In this document: in pieces, positions 30,177 to 40,141 of the stretch
Layout of the letters: each line of letters starts with the position of its first letter
Numbering within the stretch: position 1 is the stretch's first letter
DNA from: Onishia taeanensis
Lineage (GTDB): Bacteria > Pseudomonadota > Gammaproteobacteria > Pseudomonadales > Halomonadaceae
Direction: 5' to 3'
NCBI RefSeq assembly: GCF_900100755.1
Contig: NZ_FNCI01000002.1
Span: 62,001-126,000, forward strand
DNA length: 64,000 bases
Notes under the pieces: generated by a model
Databases searched by the model: none
The model's input: the letters and a program-made list of their open reading frames with translations, nothing else
What the model was told of the DNA's origin: nothing
Position numbers and translations under genes: made by a program

Positions 30177-32690
30177 TCAGAAAATGGCGTCGAAGGAACC
30201 GGTGCCCTGGGAGCCGCTCTGGGATTCGAGCTCCTGGTCGATGCTGCGCGGCGCGAGCGTCGGCAGCTTGCCGGCCACGAACATCTCCTGGATGCCGCCG
30301 GACTGGTCATTGCGCAGCCGCTGACCGGTTTCCGGGTCGATGCGCGCAGTCACGATGTCATCCGGGCGCTCGGGCTGCTGCTCCGGGTGGCCTTCCAGCG
30401 CCTTGCCCATGAAATCCATCCAGATGGGCAGGGCGGCCTGACCGCCATACTCGGCGATGGTGTCGTAGTTGTCCTTGCCGACCCACACGGTGGTTACCAG
30501 CTCGTCATTGAAGCCGGCGAACCAGGCATCGCGACGATCGTTGGTGGTGCCGGTCTTGCCGACGATGTCGCCGCGGTTGAGGGCCAGGGCGCGGCGGCCG
30601 GTGCCGTGCTCGATGACGTCACGCAGCATGCTGCGTAGCAGGTAAACCGAGCTTTCATCGGCGACGCGTTGCGCCAGCGGGTAGCGCTCGCCGTCGCGCT
30701 CGACGTGATCGGCATCCGGGGCGCAGGCGCGGCATGCCATCGCCGGCTCGGCCTTTTCGATCACCTTGCCATCCCGTGAGACTTCCTTGATGAACCAGGG
30801 CGAGACCTGGAAGCCGCCATTGGCCAGCGTCGAGTAGGCGTTGGTCATGGTCAGGGGTGTCAGGCTGGCGCTACCCAGTGCCAGTGACAGCCCGTTGGGC
30901 AGTTGGTCCTTGGCGAAGCCGAACCCGGTCAGGAAGTCGATGGTGCGATTGAGCCCCATGGTGCGCAGAATGCGGATGGTCACCAGGTTGCGCGACTGCG
31001 CCAGCGCCTCGCGCAGCCGGGTCGGGCCGCGGAACTCGCCACCGGAGTTGGCGGGCCGCCACAGGCCGTCGTTGGACTCCATGACCACCGGGGCGTCGTT
31101 GATCACGGTGGCCGGTGTCATGCCGCCTTCCTGCAGGGCCGCCAGGTAGATGAACGGCTTGAAGGTCGAGCCGGGCTGTCGCTTCGCCTGAGTGGCGCGG
31201 TTGAACTTGCTGGAGGCAAAGCTGAAGCCGCCTTGCAGGGCCAGCACGGCGCCGCTGTCAGGGGCCTGGACGATGATCGAGCCCTCGGCGGCAGGGAGCT
31301 GGGAAAGGCGCCAGCTGCCATCGTCCTGCTTGAGGATGCGGACCAGTGAGCCGCGATCGGCAATATCGCCAGCAGAGCTCGGCGCCCGCCCACGGCTGTA
31401 GGGGCTCAGGTAGGGATCTGCCCACTCGAGGCCGCTCCAGGGCAGCGTGATGGCCTCGCCGTCGCGACTGAGCACGCGCATCTCGCGGCCCTCGGTAGTG
31501 ACGACGATCGCCGGCTCCAGAGGCCCATAGGCAGGCGTGCGCTCGAGGACGCGCAGCCAATTGCTGACGTCGCCATCGATGCCGCTGACCTGGGTCTGGC
31601 TGCGTTCGGCGGCCTGTCGAGCCGTTTCGCGGACCTCGGATTCAGACAGCTCTTCTTCGAGGCCGCTACGCTGGGTGCGGTTCTGGGCTTCCACCAGGCT
31701 TGCCGGGATGTCGGTCTCCTCGGCCCCTCGCCAGCCGTGGCGGGTGTCGTACTCGATCAGCCCTTGGGTCAGGGCCTGGCGGGCCAGTGGCTGCAGCTCG
31801 CTATCGAGGGTGGTGGTGACCTTGTAGCCGCCGGTGTAGGCGTCGTCATAGCGGTCGACGATGAACTGGCGGGCCATCTCGGCTACGTAATCGGCGTCGA
31901 CATCGAGCTGAGTGGCGAAGCGACGCGCGGTGATGGGAGCCTGCACGGCGGCCTCGTAGCGCTCGGCATCGATGTGGCCAAGCTCGCGCATGCGATAGAG
32001 GATCCAGTTGCGGCGGATCAGCGAGCGCTCGGGGTTGGCCAAGGGGTTGAAGTTCGAGGGCGCCTTGGGCAGGCCGGCAATCATGGCGGTCTGGGCCAGG
32101 CTCAGCTCGGAGAGCGGCTTGCCATAGTAGGTTTCGGCGGCGGCACCGATGCCATAGGAGCGGTGGCCGAGGAAGATCTTGTTGACATAGAGGGTGAGGA
32201 TCTCTTCCTTGCTCAACACCTGCTCCATCTGCAGTGCCAGCAGTATCTCGCGGATCTTGCGGGTGAAGGTCCGGTCAAGGGTCAGCAGATAGTTGCGGGC
32301 TACTTGCATGGTAATGGTACTGCCGCCGGACTGAATGTCGCCGCCGCTGGCAACCAGTTCGGTGGCGGCGCGCAGCAGGCCCTTGGGGTCGACGCCGGGA
32401 TGCTCGAAGAAGCCGGCATCCTCTGCGGACAGCAGGGCGTCGATCATGTCCTTGGGGATCTCGTCGTAGCTGACGGGCAGACGACGTTCCTCGCCGAACT
32501 CGCCGATCAGCTTGTCGTCGCGGGTGTAGATGCGCAACGGGGTCTGCAGCTCGAAGTCCTGCAGTTGGCGCACGTCGGGAAGGCCTGGGGCGAAATAAAG
32601 AGCGGCGCCGACCAGTGCCAGGGCGCCGGATACGCACAGGGATAGCGTGATCCATATCGCCGATGTGGCAAGCGTTTTGAATAGCTTCAT
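30177..32690 (-). CDS. mrcA: Penicillin-binding protein 1A
   Basis: A bifunctional peptidoglycan synthase. A short cytoplasmic tail and membrane helix (ISLCVSG-type segment near residues 10-35) precede the transglycosylase domain with AEDAGFFEHPGVD, GGSTITMQVARN and the YVNKIFLGHRSYG motif. An OB-like insert follows, then the transpeptidase domain with active-site serine in GSTFKPF, SRN, and KTGTTND. At 837 residues it is full length. The gene is divergent from pilM, as in Pseudomonas (ponA-pilM). An eight-base G+C hairpin at 30146-30166 lies just past the stop. Confidence 0.96.
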   Translation of the reverse strand: MKLFKTLATSAIWITLSLCVSGALALVGAALYFAPGLPDVRQLQDFELQTPLRIYTRDDKLIGEFGEERRLPVSYDEIPKDMIDALLSAEDAGFFEHPGVDPKGLLRAATELVASGGDIQSGGSTITMQVARNYLLTLDRTFTRKIREILLALQMEQVLSKEEILTLYVNKIFLGHRSYGIGAAAETYYGKPLSELSLAQTAMIAGLPKAPSNFNPLANPERSLIRRNWILYRMRELGHIDAERYEAAVQAPITARRFATQLDVDADYVAEMARQFIVDRYDDAYTGGYKVTTTLDSELQPLARQALTQGLIEYDTRHGWRGAEETDIPASLVEAQNRTQRSGLEEELSESEVRETARQAAERSQTQVSGIDGDVSNWLRVLERTPAYGPLEPAIVVTTEGREMRVLSRDGEAITLPWSGLEWADPYLSPYSRGRAPSSAGDIADRGSLVRILKQDDGSWRLSQLPAAEGSIIVQAPDSGAVLALQGGFSFASSKFNRATQAKRQPGSTFKPFIYLAALQEGGMTPATVINDAPVVMESNDGLWRPANSGGEFRGPTRLREALAQSRNLVTIRILRTMGLNRTIDFLTGFGFAKDQLPNGLSLALGSASLTPLTMTNAYSTLANGGFQVSPWFIKEVSRDGKVIEKAEPAMACRACAPDADHVERDGERYPLAQRVADESSVYLLRSMLRDVIEHGTGRRALALNRGDIVGKTGTTNDRRDAWFAGFNDELVTTVWVGKDNYDTIAEYGGQAALPIWMDFMGKALEGHPEQQPERPDDIVTARIDPETGQRLRNDQSGGIQEMFVAGKLPTLAPRSIDQELESQSGSQGTGSFDAIF

Positions 32691-32761
32691 GAAGACGTAG
32701 TACTCATGATGAACGGTGGCTGGGCGATGGTGCTGGGAACGAGACTTCCATGGAGGGCCGT

Positions 32762-32790
32762 ATTATAGGAACCCGGGCGTCAGGTAACCA
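32762..32790 (-). promoter_or_regulatory. Candidate sigma-70 promoter of the PBP1A gene
   Basis: On the minus strand TATAAT (32767-32762) is preceded, 17 bp upstream, by TGGTTA (32790-32785). The -10 is perfect and the -35 weak. It would give a leader of about 65 bases before the mrcA ATG. Confidence 0.45.
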
Positions 32791-32936
32791 GCGTTGAAGC
32801 GCTTGAACGATGGCTAAAGTGTTAGCTTTCGTAGAATCATGTAGTCTGGCCGGGATGAAGGTTTTAGCCTTGGTGGAGCGCAGTCGGCTAATGCATGGGT
32901 ACGATGAAAATGTAGGCTTGAGTTGGGGGTGAAGCC

Positions 32937-33995
32937 TTGAGAAGGCTCAGAAGATCCGGAAAAGGGTTGATCGGGGTAGATATTTCCTCGGCGACCGTAA
33001 AGCTGATTGAGCTCAAATGCGTGCGTGGTCAGCGCCGGGTTGAGAGTTATGCGGTGCGGCCTTTGCGTGAGGGCACCGTGGTCGAACGGCGCATTCGCGA
33101 TATGGGCGCCGTGGCCGAAGCACTGCAGCGCGCCGTCGTTCAGGCACAACCTAGCACGGATGAAGCCTGCGTTGCCGTGCCAGCAAGCGCCGCCATCACC
33201 AAGACGCTGATCCTGCCTGCCTCCCTCAATGATGAGGAAATCGAGGCTCGCATCGAACTCGAATCCGACAAGCATATTCCTTTTCCGTTCAACGAGGTCT
33301 CCTTCGACTTTCAGCGGCTGGGCATCAATGAGCGCTATACCGACCAGCAGGACGTGCTGCTGGTCGCCTGTCGCAACCGAGACGTCAACCAGTTGACCGA
33401 GGCGTTGCTTCAAGCCGGCTTGACGCCTGCAGCGGTCGATGTCGAGACCTTCGCCATGGAGCGCGCCTTCCATGAGCTCCAGCAGCAAACGATGGCCAGC
33501 AGCGACGACGAGTGCGTCGCACTGGTCGATATCGGGGCCAACATGAATGCCTTCCATGTGCTCAAGGGCGGGCGCATCGTCTATAGCCGCGACACCGTCT
33601 TTGGCGGACGGCGCCTGACCGATGAAATTGCCAGTCGCTACGAGCTTACCTTGGAAGAAGCCGGGCTTGCCAAGAAGCGCGGCGGACTGCCCGAGGACTA
33701 CGCCAGTAACGTCTTGATGCCCTTCATCGAGACGCTGGTGCAGCAGGTTGGGCGCTCACTGCAGCTGTATTATACCGCGGGCCGCAAGGAGAAAGTCAGT
33801 CGCTTGATGCTGGCCGGCGGGTCCAGCGTGATCCCTGGACTCAAGGAGCGCCTCGTCGAGGAAACCGGCATAGAGGTGCTTAACGTCAACCCGTTTCGAC
33901 GCATGCAGGTCAATTCGCGCATCAATGCCCAGACGCTGGCCAATGATGCGCCGGCCATGTTGACCGCCTGTGGGCTGGCCATGAGGGGGCGCTGA
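32937..33995 (+). CDS. pilM: Type IV pilus assembly protein PilM
   Basis: PilM is the actin-like cytoplasmic protein that binds the N-terminal tail of PilN and links the inner-membrane alignment complex to the pilus motor. The 352 residues show the actin-fold motifs GVDISSATVKLIEL, VDIGANMNAFHVL and LAGGSSVIPGL. The probable start is TTG 32937, behind GGGGGTGAAG; no in-frame ATG occurs before the conserved part. It is the first gene of pilMNOPQ, and its stop overlaps the pilN ATG by one base. Confidence 0.95.
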   Translation: MRRLRRSGKGLIGVDISSATVKLIELKCVRGQRRVESYAVRPLREGTVVERRIRDMGAVAEALQRAVVQAQPSTDEACVAVPASAAITKTLILPASLNDEEIEARIELESDKHIPFPFNEVSFDFQRLGINERYTDQQDVLLVACRNRDVNQLTEALLQAGLTPAAVDVETFAMERAFHELQQQTMASSDDECVALVDIGANMNAFHVLKGGRIVYSRDTVFGGRRLTDEIASRYELTLEEAGLAKKRGGLPEDYASNVLMPFIETLVQQVGRSLQLYYTAGRKEKVSRLMLAGGSSVIPGLKERLVEETGIEVLNVNPFRRMQVNSRINAQTLANDAPAMLTACGLAMRGR

Positions 33996-34552
33996 TGGGC
34001 ATCGAGATCAATCTGCTGCCCTGGCGCCAAGAGCAGCGAGAACGTCGCGGCAAGCGTTTCAACTTGGCATTGGGGCTGATGGCCGTCCTCGGGTTGGGGG
34101 GCGGCTATGCGATGACCTTCTACTACGATCACCAACTGGACGTGCAGCAGCAGCGCAATGAGCATATCCGCGCCGAGTCTGCCCAGCTCAAGCAGGACAT
34201 TCGTCATATGCAAGATGACGAAAAGAGTCGCGGCGTCATACGCAACAAGATCGATATCTTCAGTCAGCTTCAGCAAGGGCGCGGCCAGACGGTGCGTGTC
34301 TTCAATGCCCTCAGCGCCAGTCTTCAAGAGGGGGTGTACTACTCCAAGCTGTCCCGTACGGGCCAGCGGCTGAGCCTTGATGGCTTGGCCGAGGATAACT
34401 ATCAGGTCTCCGATCAACTACGCGCTCTGGAGGCGATGCCGGTGTTGGGTGTGCCCGTGCTTTCGCAGGTAGAGGGCGATGAGCAAGGACATAGGCGCTT
34501 TTCGCTGAGTGTGGAGCAACAAGTACCCGCTGCGGTCGGGGAGGCGCCATGA
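33995..34552 (+). CDS. pilN: Type IV pilus assembly protein PilN
   Basis: PilN is a bitopic inner-membrane protein of the alignment complex. It starts MGIEINLLPWRQEQRE, the conserved INLLPWR tail that binds PilM, followed by one membrane helix (LALGLMAVLGLGGGYAM, about residues 27-44), a coiled coil and a ferredoxin-like periplasmic domain. The 185 residues are normal length. It overlaps pilM by one base and pilO by four, so translation of the operon is coupled. Confidence 0.95.
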   Translation: MGIEINLLPWRQEQRERRGKRFNLALGLMAVLGLGGGYAMTFYYDHQLDVQQQRNEHIRAESAQLKQDIRHMQDDEKSRGVIRNKIDIFSQLQQGRGQTVRVFNALSASLQEGVYYSKLSRTGQRLSLDGLAEDNYQVSDQLRALEAMPVLGVPVLSQVEGDEQGHRRFSLSVEQQVPAAVGEAP

Positions 34553-35184
34553 ATCTATCGGCCGAGTGGCGCCGCCTGCGTGAGCTGGACTGGCGTGAGC
34601 TGGACATAAAGGAGGCCGGCGGCTGGCCCTGGTCGCTGCAGTTGGCCTGTTGCTTGCTGGTGCTGGGACTGACCTGCTTTGCCATGGACTGGTACTTGGC
34701 GGCTCCCAAAGTGGAAGCCCTCGAGCAGGCGCGCCGCGAAGAGGCGCAATTGCTAAACGCCTTTGGTCGAGAGGCGGCGCAAGCGGCGAGGCTGCCGGCC
34801 ATGGAAGAGCAGGTGGCGACCCTCAATGCTCGTCTCGACAGTTTGCTGGAGATGCTACCCAGCGGTGCCGAGATTCCGGCGCTGATCGACGATATCAGCA
34901 AGACGGCTCTGGACAATCAGCTCTCCATCGAGGCGATTCGCCTGCGAGAGCCAGTGCCCAATGAGCATTACATCGAACGGCCCTTCGACATTCGTGTGCG
35001 CGGCGAGTACCACCGCATCGGTGCTTTCCTGGCTGGGGTGGCGGCTCTGCCGCGTATCGTCACGCTGCATGATTTCAGCCTGTCACCGGTTGGCGATAGT
35101 GATCAGCTGGAGCTCTCCATGCTGGCGCGCACCTACAGCTATGCCCCTGGTGCCAACGCGAGCGACGAGGAGGTGGCGCCATGA
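34549..35184 (+). CDS. pilO: Type IV pilus assembly protein PilO
   Basis: PilO pairs with PilN in the inner-membrane alignment complex and contacts PilP. The 211-residue protein has an N-terminal cytoplasmic part, a membrane helix near residues 28-45 (SLQLACCLLVLGLTCFAMD), a coiled-coil segment rich in Glu, Ala and Arg, and a C-terminal periplasmic domain with IEAIRLREP and VRGEYHRIGAFLAGVAALP. It overlaps both neighbours by four bases. Confidence 0.94.
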   Translation: MNLSAEWRRLRELDWRELDIKEAGGWPWSLQLACCLLVLGLTCFAMDWYLAAPKVEALEQARREEAQLLNAFGREAAQAARLPAMEEQVATLNARLDSLLEMLPSGAEIPALIDDISKTALDNQLSIEAIRLREPVPNEHYIERPFDIRVRGEYHRIGAFLAGVAALPRIVTLHDFSLSPVGDSDQLELSMLARTYSYAPGANASDEEVAP

Positions 35185-35855
35185 GTCCGCGTATGGATAG
35201 CGATGCCGGCGCTCTCTTGGGCCGCGCTACCCTGCAACAGGGCGGCAAGGTGCTCAAGCGTTCGCCGTGGCGTTGGTGGCCCCGTTCATGGGTGAGTTCG
35301 GCGTCGCGGAAGGGCTTGTCACGCGCTTTCGCGCTTTCGCTGGCGCTTGGCTTGTCGTTGACGGGATGTAGCGAACCCGATATTGCCGGGCTGGATAAGA
35401 AGCTGAGTGAGCTGCAAGCCGACCCCAGTGGCATCAAGCTTCCGCCGGTTCCTGAGCTGCCCCGGTACGTTGCCGTGGCCTACGATCAGTCGGGCCGGCG
35501 TAGCCCCTTCCTGGCCCGCCAGCCGGAGGCCGAGGCGGCGCCCGCGGGCGCTAGCGATCTGGCTCCTGACCCGGACCGGCCGTTGGACCCACTCGAGGCT
35601 TACCCCCTCGACCAGCTCGAGCTGGTGGGTACCTTAAGTGTGGGCAATCAGCCTTCGGCGCTGGTGCGGGCGCCCAATGGCGAAGTGCATCGGCTGACCA
35701 GCGGTGATCATATGGGCACCGATTACGGCCGCATCGTCAGCATCACCGAGGCCTCCGTCCAGCTGGTCGAGGTGGTCAACAATGGGCGCGGTGGTTGGGT
35801 GGAGCGCACGCGCCGGTTATTGCTGGACGATCCTACAACGAATCAGGCCGGCTGA
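35181..35855 (+). CDS. pilP: Type IV pilus lipoprotein PilP
   Basis: PilP is an inner-membrane lipoprotein that connects PilN/PilO to the PilQ secretin. A lipobox (LSLTGC) is present but is preceded by about 62 residues from the first ATG, far more than a normal lipoprotein signal. An in-frame GTG near 35294 or TTG near 35318 would give a conventional signal peptide, so the true start may be internal; the listed ATG is kept because it overlaps the pilO stop (ATGA). The C-terminal PilP domain has LDQLELVGTLSVGNQPSALV and VHRLTSGDHMGTDYGRI. Confidence 0.9.
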   Translation: MSPRMDSDAGALLGRATLQQGGKVLKRSPWRWWPRSWVSSASRKGLSRAFALSLALGLSLTGCSEPDIAGLDKKLSELQADPSGIKLPPVPELPRYVAVAYDQSGRRSPFLARQPEAEAAPAGASDLAPDPDRPLDPLEAYPLDQLELVGTLSVGNQPSALVRAPNGEVHRLTSGDHMGTDYGRIVSITEASVQLVEVVNNGRGGWVERTRRLLLDDPTTNQAG

Positions 35856-35882
35856 GTCACGCAGGAAACAAGGGACACGACG

Positions 35883-37937
35883 ATGCAAATCATGATGCGG
35901 GTATCGCTGGCACTCATGCTGGTCTGTGGCCTCCCGGCCACGGCCCTGGGCGCGTCGACGCTAACAGGTTTAGAGGTTAGCCAGGGCAGTACCGGTGAGC
36001 TAGAGGTCGACATGCGCTTCGACGGCGAGGTCCCCCAGGTGCGCGGCTACCGGCTCGATTCCCCTCCCCGGCTGAGTATCGACCTGGTCGACACCGCCAA
36101 TGGCCTCGCCGAGCGGCGTCGTGAGATTGGGCTGGCCGGCGTCGATCGCCTGATCACGCTGGAGGCGGGGTCGCGCACCCGGCTGGTATTCGATCTCGAC
36201 GCTCCGCTGGCCTATCGCACGCGGCAGATCGGCAATCGTCTCGAGCTGATAATCGGCGACGCCGCCGCGCCCGCCACCGCTTCGGCGAGTGCACCAGCCG
36301 CATCGACCTCGGCGTCTGACGATGTCAGCACTGATCCGCAGATCTCGAGCTTCGACTTTCAGCGCGGCGTCGAAGGCGGCGGAAGGCTGGTGGTCAACTT
36401 CGACCGGGCCGGGGTCGCCTCAACGGTGCGAGAGTCCGGAAACAGCATCATCGCCGAGCTTCCCGGTGTCGAATTGCCCGCGGCCCAGGATCAGGTGCTC
36501 GACGTCACCGACTTCGGCACGCCGATGACGCGCGTGGTGCCGAGCCGAGTTGCCAATGGGGTGCGCCTGTCGATCGACACCCAGGGCAACTATGCGATGT
36601 TCTCGACGCTTCAAGGTCGCCAGCTGATCGTTGAGGCGCGTCCCATTACCCGCGAGCAGCGGGTGGATCGCGACGAGACGCGTGCCAGCTACGACGGCGA
36701 GCGCATCAGCCTGAACTTCCAGGACATTGAGGTGCGGGCGGTACTTGCGATCATCGCTGATGTCAGCGGCCTCAATCTGGTGGCAAGCGACAGCGTCAGT
36801 GGTCGCGTCACCCTCAATCTTGATGACGTGCCCTGGGATCAAGCCCTTGACCTGGTCCTTCAGAGTCACGGCCTTTCCAGTCGTCGTGAAGGCAACGTGA
36901 TCGTGGTGGCGCCGGCCAGTGAGCTTGCCAACATCGAGCGCCAGGAAATCGAGGCCCGGGAGCAGATGCAGGTGCTCGCCCCGTTGACCACCGAATACCT
37001 GCAGGTCAAATACGCCAAGGCCTCTGAGCTTGCCAAGTTGCTGCGTGGCGGTGAAGGCTTCGGCTTGCTCACCGAGCGCGGCCGGGTCAGCGTCGATGAG
37101 CGCACCAACACCCTGCTGATCCAGGACACCGCCGATCAGATCCGCGAGATCCTGCGTACCGTCGAGAAGCTCGACGTTGCCGTGCGCCAGGTGCAGATCG
37201 AGGCGCGAATCGTGATTGCCCGAGATGGGGTGACCCAGGAGCTGGGCGTCAACTGGGGGATGTCGTCGGCCGATAGCATCAACGGCGTGCTGGGCAACGG
37301 CAGCAGCGCCAATCTGAGTGGCGCCTCTACCGGCGTTGCCAGCAACGGGGGCTTGGCGGTCGATTTGGGAAGCGCTAACTCAGCTTCGACCAGCTTCTCC
37401 TTCGGTTACCTGTCGGGCGACGTGCTGCTCGACCTCGAGCTCAATGCGCTGGAGACCGAGAACAAGAGCCAGACCATCTCCCAGCCACGGGTGATCACCG
37501 CCAACCAGCGCACCGCGATCATCAAGCAGGGCCAGGAGATTCCCTATCAGGAGGCGACCTCCAGCGGGGCGACCAACATTGAGTTCAAGGAGGCGGTGTT
37601 GTCGCTCGAGGTGACGCCGCAGATCACACCGGACAACCGGGTGATCATGGATCTTGCCATCAACAACGATACCGTCTCCGATCAGAGCTTCGCTGGCGCC
37701 CCCGCCATCGATACCAATCAGATCGAGACCCAGGTGCTGGTGGATAACGGCGAAACGGTGGTGCTGGGTGGCATCCTGACTCAGGAAGAGCTGCGCAGCC
37801 TGTCCAAGACGCCCTTCCTGGGCGATCTACCGGTGCTCGGCCATCTGTTCCGCTATACCCAAGAACAGAACGAGAAGGTAGAGTTGCTGATATTCATTAC
37901 TCCCAGGATTCTCGAGGACAGGCTGGCCCTTCGCTGA
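35883..37937 (+). CDS. pilQ: Type IV pilus secretin PilQ
   Basis: PilQ forms the outer-membrane channel for the pilus. The 684 residues have a signal peptide ending near ALGA, two AMIN domains that bind peptidoglycan, a secretin N0 and N1 region ([36 protein letters not shown]), and the C-terminal secretin domain ([25 protein letters not shown], and the S-domain-like tail [12 protein letters not shown]). Its stop overlaps the aroK ATG by one base, so pilus and shikimate genes share a message. Confidence 0.96.
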   Translation: MQIMMRVSLALMLVCGLPATALGASTLTGLEVSQGSTGELEVDMRFDGEVPQVRGYRLDSPPRLSIDLVDTANGLAERRREIGLAGVDRLITLEAGSRTRLVFDLDAPLAYRTRQIGNRLELIIGDAAAPATASASAPAASTSASDDVSTDPQISSFDFQRGVEGGGRLVVNFDRAGVASTVRESGNSIIAELPGVELPAAQDQVLDVTDFGTPMTRVVPSRVANGVRLSIDTQGNYAMFSTLQGRQLIVEARPITREQRVDRDETRASYDGERISLNFQDIEVRAVLAIIADVSGLNLVASDSVSGRVTLNLDDVPWDQALDLVLQSHGLSSRREGNVIVVAPASELANIERQEIEAREQMQVLAPLTTEYLQVKYAKASELAKLLRGGEGFGLLTERGRVSVDERTNTLLIQDTADQIREILRTVEKLDVAVRQVQIEARIVIARDGVTQELGVNWGMSSADSINGVLGNGSSANLSGASTGVASNGGLAVDLGSANSASTSFSFGYLSGDVLLDLELNALETENKSQTISQPRVITANQRTAIIKQGQEIPYQEATSSGATNIEFKEAVLSLEVTPQITPDNRVIMDLAINNDTVSDQSFAGAPAIDTNQIETQVLVDNGETVVLGGILTQEELRSLSKTPFLGDLPVLGHLFRYTQEQNEKVELLIFITPRILEDRLALR

Positions 37938-38485
37938 TGCAGGATGATCTTCCCAACGTTTTCTTGATCGGCCCCATGGGGGCCGGTAAAAGCACCATCG
38001 GCCGCCTGTTGGCGGCCGAGCTGCACCGCGAGTTCTTCGATAGCGACCACGAGATTCAGGCGCGCTGCGGCGCCGATATTCCCTGGATCTTCGATGTGGA
38101 AGGTGAGGCGGGCTTTCGCGAGCGCGAGCAGCAGGTGATCGGCGAGCTGACGCAGTACCCCCGCGTGGTCATGGCCACCGGGGGTGGCGCCGTGATGCGG
38201 GAGGCCAATCGCCGTGCGCTGCGCGAGCGCGGTACGGTGATCTATCTCTACACGACCGTTGAGCAGCAGCTAAAGCGCACCGCTCGCGACCGTAATCGGC
38301 CGCTATTGCAGCGAGACGATCGTGAAGAGGTGCTGCGAACCCTGTTCACCCGCCGCGATCCCCTGTATCGAGCGACCGCTGATTTGGTGGTGCGCACCGA
38401 TCGCCGCGGCCCCAAGGCGGTGGTGGGTGAAATCGTGCGCCGCGTGAGCCGCCAGGTCGACCCGCTGATGTCCTGCAAGGCCTGA
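37937..38485 (+). CDS. aroK: Shikimate kinase I
   Basis: AroK phosphorylates shikimate with ATP. The P-loop [18 protein letters not shown] is at residues 9-26, the shikimate-binding DSDHEI and FREREQQV motifs follow, and the ATP-lid region RDRNRPLLQ is present. The 182 residues are the standard size. It begins one base inside the pilQ stop and is followed by aroB. The pilQ-aroK-aroB order is widely conserved in gammaproteobacteria. Confidence 0.96.
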   Translation: MQDDLPNVFLIGPMGAGKSTIGRLLAAELHREFFDSDHEIQARCGADIPWIFDVEGEAGFREREQQVIGELTQYPRVVMATGGGAVMREANRRALRERGTVIYLYTTVEQQLKRTARDRNRPLLQRDDREEVLRTLFTRRDPLYRATADLVVRTDRRGPKAVVGEIVRRVSRQVDPLMSCKA

Positions 38486-38502
38486 GGGCGCTCTTGCTTC
38501 TA

Positions 38503-38525
38503 ACCGAGTCTTTCTGACCGAGTCT
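38503..38525 (+). repeat. Short direct repeat before aroB
   Basis: ACCGAGTCT occurs at 38503-38511 and 38517-38525, a 14-bp period, in the 45-bp gap between aroK and aroB. The repeat occupies the place where an aroB ribosome site would be expected, and none is visible. Confidence 0.6.
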
Positions 38526-38530
38526 GTTTC

Positions 38531-39634
38531 ATGCCCCAATCCGATGCTATCCGTACGTTAAGCGTGGCGCTCGACGAGCGCAGTTATCCGATTCATATCG
38601 GTCCCGGTCTGCTGAGTCATGCCGATGTCATTGCTCCTTATCTGGCCGGTCGTCAGGTGATGATCGTCACCAACGAGACAATCGCGCCGCTCTATCTCGA
38701 GGCCTTCAAGCGGGGGCTGCCCGAGGGGCTCGAGGTCGAGGAGGTGGTGCTGCCTGACGGTGAACACACCAAGACCCTGGATTCCGTGTCCCGTATCTGG
38801 GATGCCCTGCTGGCCGCCGGTTTCAACCGTCGTTGCACCCTGATTGCCCTGGGAGGCGGCGTGATCGGCGACATGACCGGCTATGCCGCGGCCTGTTATC
38901 AGCGGGGCGTAGCCTTCGTTCAGGTGCCGACGACGCTGCTTTCCCAGGTCGATTCCTCGGTGGGAGGCAAGACCGGGGTCAACCACCCTCGTGGCAAGAA
39001 CATGATTGGCGCCTTCTGGCAGCCCAAGGCGGTGCTGATCGATACCGAGACCCTATCCACTCTGCCGGCTCGGGAGCTCTCGGCGGGGCTCGCCGAGGTG
39101 ATCAAGTACGGCCTGATACGCGACCTCGAGTTTCTGGCCTGGCTCGAGGCGCGGATGGATGCGCTGCGCGGCCTTGATGGCGAGGCGCTGCGCGAGGCGA
39201 TCTACAGAAGCTGTGCCATCAAGGCCGAGGTAGTGGCCGCCGACGAGACCGAGCAGGGTGCCCGGGCGCTGCTCAACTTGGGGCACACCTTTGGTCATGC
39301 CATCGAGGCGCATCAGGGCTATGGGGCCTGGCTGCACGGCGAGGCGGTGGGAACCGGTATGCTGATGGCTGCCGAGCTCTCGCAGCGTCTGGGGTGGCTG
39401 ACTCAGGACGAGGTGGATCGTACGGCGGCGGTCATCGCTGCCGCCGGCCTTCCGCCGGCGGCGCCCGATGACATGGGCGTGGAGGACTTCCTGGCGGTGA
39501 TGCGACTGGACAAGAAGAACATCGATACTCGGCTCCGGCTGGTGCTATTGCGAAGTCTCGGTGATGCCTGTCTGTACGATTCGACCCCGCCTGAGATGCT
39601 CGAGAGTCTGCTGACGGACTTCCCTCGTCGCTAG
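38531..39634 (+). CDS. aroB: 3-dehydroquinate synthase
   Basis: AroB converts DAHP, the product of the DAHP synthase encoded at 9.8 kb, to 3-dehydroquinate, using NAD+ and a divalent metal. The 367 residues contain [18 protein letters not shown], the active-site [20 protein letters not shown] segment (in full length 20), [14 protein letters not shown] and HGEAVGTGM, which includes metal-binding histidines. No clear ribosome site precedes the ATG; the gap to aroK holds a short direct repeat instead. A terminator follows the gene. Confidence 0.96.
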   Translation: MPQSDAIRTLSVALDERSYPIHIGPGLLSHADVIAPYLAGRQVMIVTNETIAPLYLEAFKRGLPEGLEVEEVVLPDGEHTKTLDSVSRIWDALLAAGFNRRCTLIALGGGVIGDMTGYAAACYQRGVAFVQVPTTLLSQVDSSVGGKTGVNHPRGKNMIGAFWQPKAVLIDTETLSTLPARELSAGLAEVIKYGLIRDLEFLAWLEARMDALRGLDGEALREAIYRSCAIKAEVVAADETEQGARALLNLGHTFGHAIEAHQGYGAWLHGEAVGTGMLMAAELSQRLGWLTQDEVDRTAAVIAAAGLPPAAPDDMGVEDFLAVMRLDKKNIDTRLRLVLLRSLGDACLYDSTPPEMLESLLTDFPRR

Positions 39635-39660
39635 AGGGTGGCTCACTGGGCTGGAAACTA

Positions 39661-39690
39661 GGCGTCCGTGTTTCACGGGCGCCTTTTTTG
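39661..39690 (+). terminator. Intrinsic terminator after aroB
   Basis: Ten-base arms (39661-39670 and 39674-39683, one wobble) with a TTT loop run into six T residues. It closes the pilMNOPQ-aroKB unit. Confidence 0.85.
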
Positions 39691-40141
39691 TGGCATGACT
39701 GGTCGTTGAGTCGATGCGTGATAGGCGACAGCAATTTTTGCCAAGGCTTCGCTGCCGAGCGTCTGGCAGGGGCTGTCGTAATGGCCGGCTGTCGACGATC
39801 AGAAAGTAATTCGCATGCCTTATGCATGATTGGCATGCCCTTGAGCGGTTTTTTGCGACTAAGGTCTAATATGCTCGACCTGTCGTGCAAGCCGAATACA
39901 AGTGGTTGACCTGTCAGGGTTTTTTATCTGTCGAGCGCGCTAAGGTGCCGTTTTTCGGCGGTTTTTTAGACATCGATGCGGGCGGGGAATTGCGCAGGGG
40001 GAGGGTGGTGGCTATGCTAGGTACCCTTTTTCGGCGCCAGAAAGCGGCATTTTGCAGCGGCATATAAATAAAGAAAAACCGATAACTATATCGCTGAAGC
40101 CGTCTGGACACAAGACTACTGAATATTGATGAGGCGCGCCC
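39691..40141 (+). other. gltB upstream region (about 450 bp), no gene seen
   Basis: No protein with a ribosome site is visible; the SPOR/DamX-type gene found here in Pseudomonas is absent. The region holds a hairpin with GCATGCC/GGCATGC arms near 39813-39838, a candidate promoter at 39841-39870, and several hairpins followed by T runs (for example GCCG-TTTTT-CGGC at about 39947-39966) that could attenuate a long gltB leader. The base composition is AT-richer than the genes around it. Confidence 0.5.
39841..39870 (+). promoter_or_regulatory. Candidate sigma-70 promoter of gltBD
   Basis: TTGAGC (39841-39846) and TCTAAT (39865-39870) are separated by 18 bp. A start near 39877 would leave a leader of about 265 bases before gltB. 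A weaker alternative, TTGCGC-N17-TATGCT, lies at 39990-40018. Confidence 0.4.
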
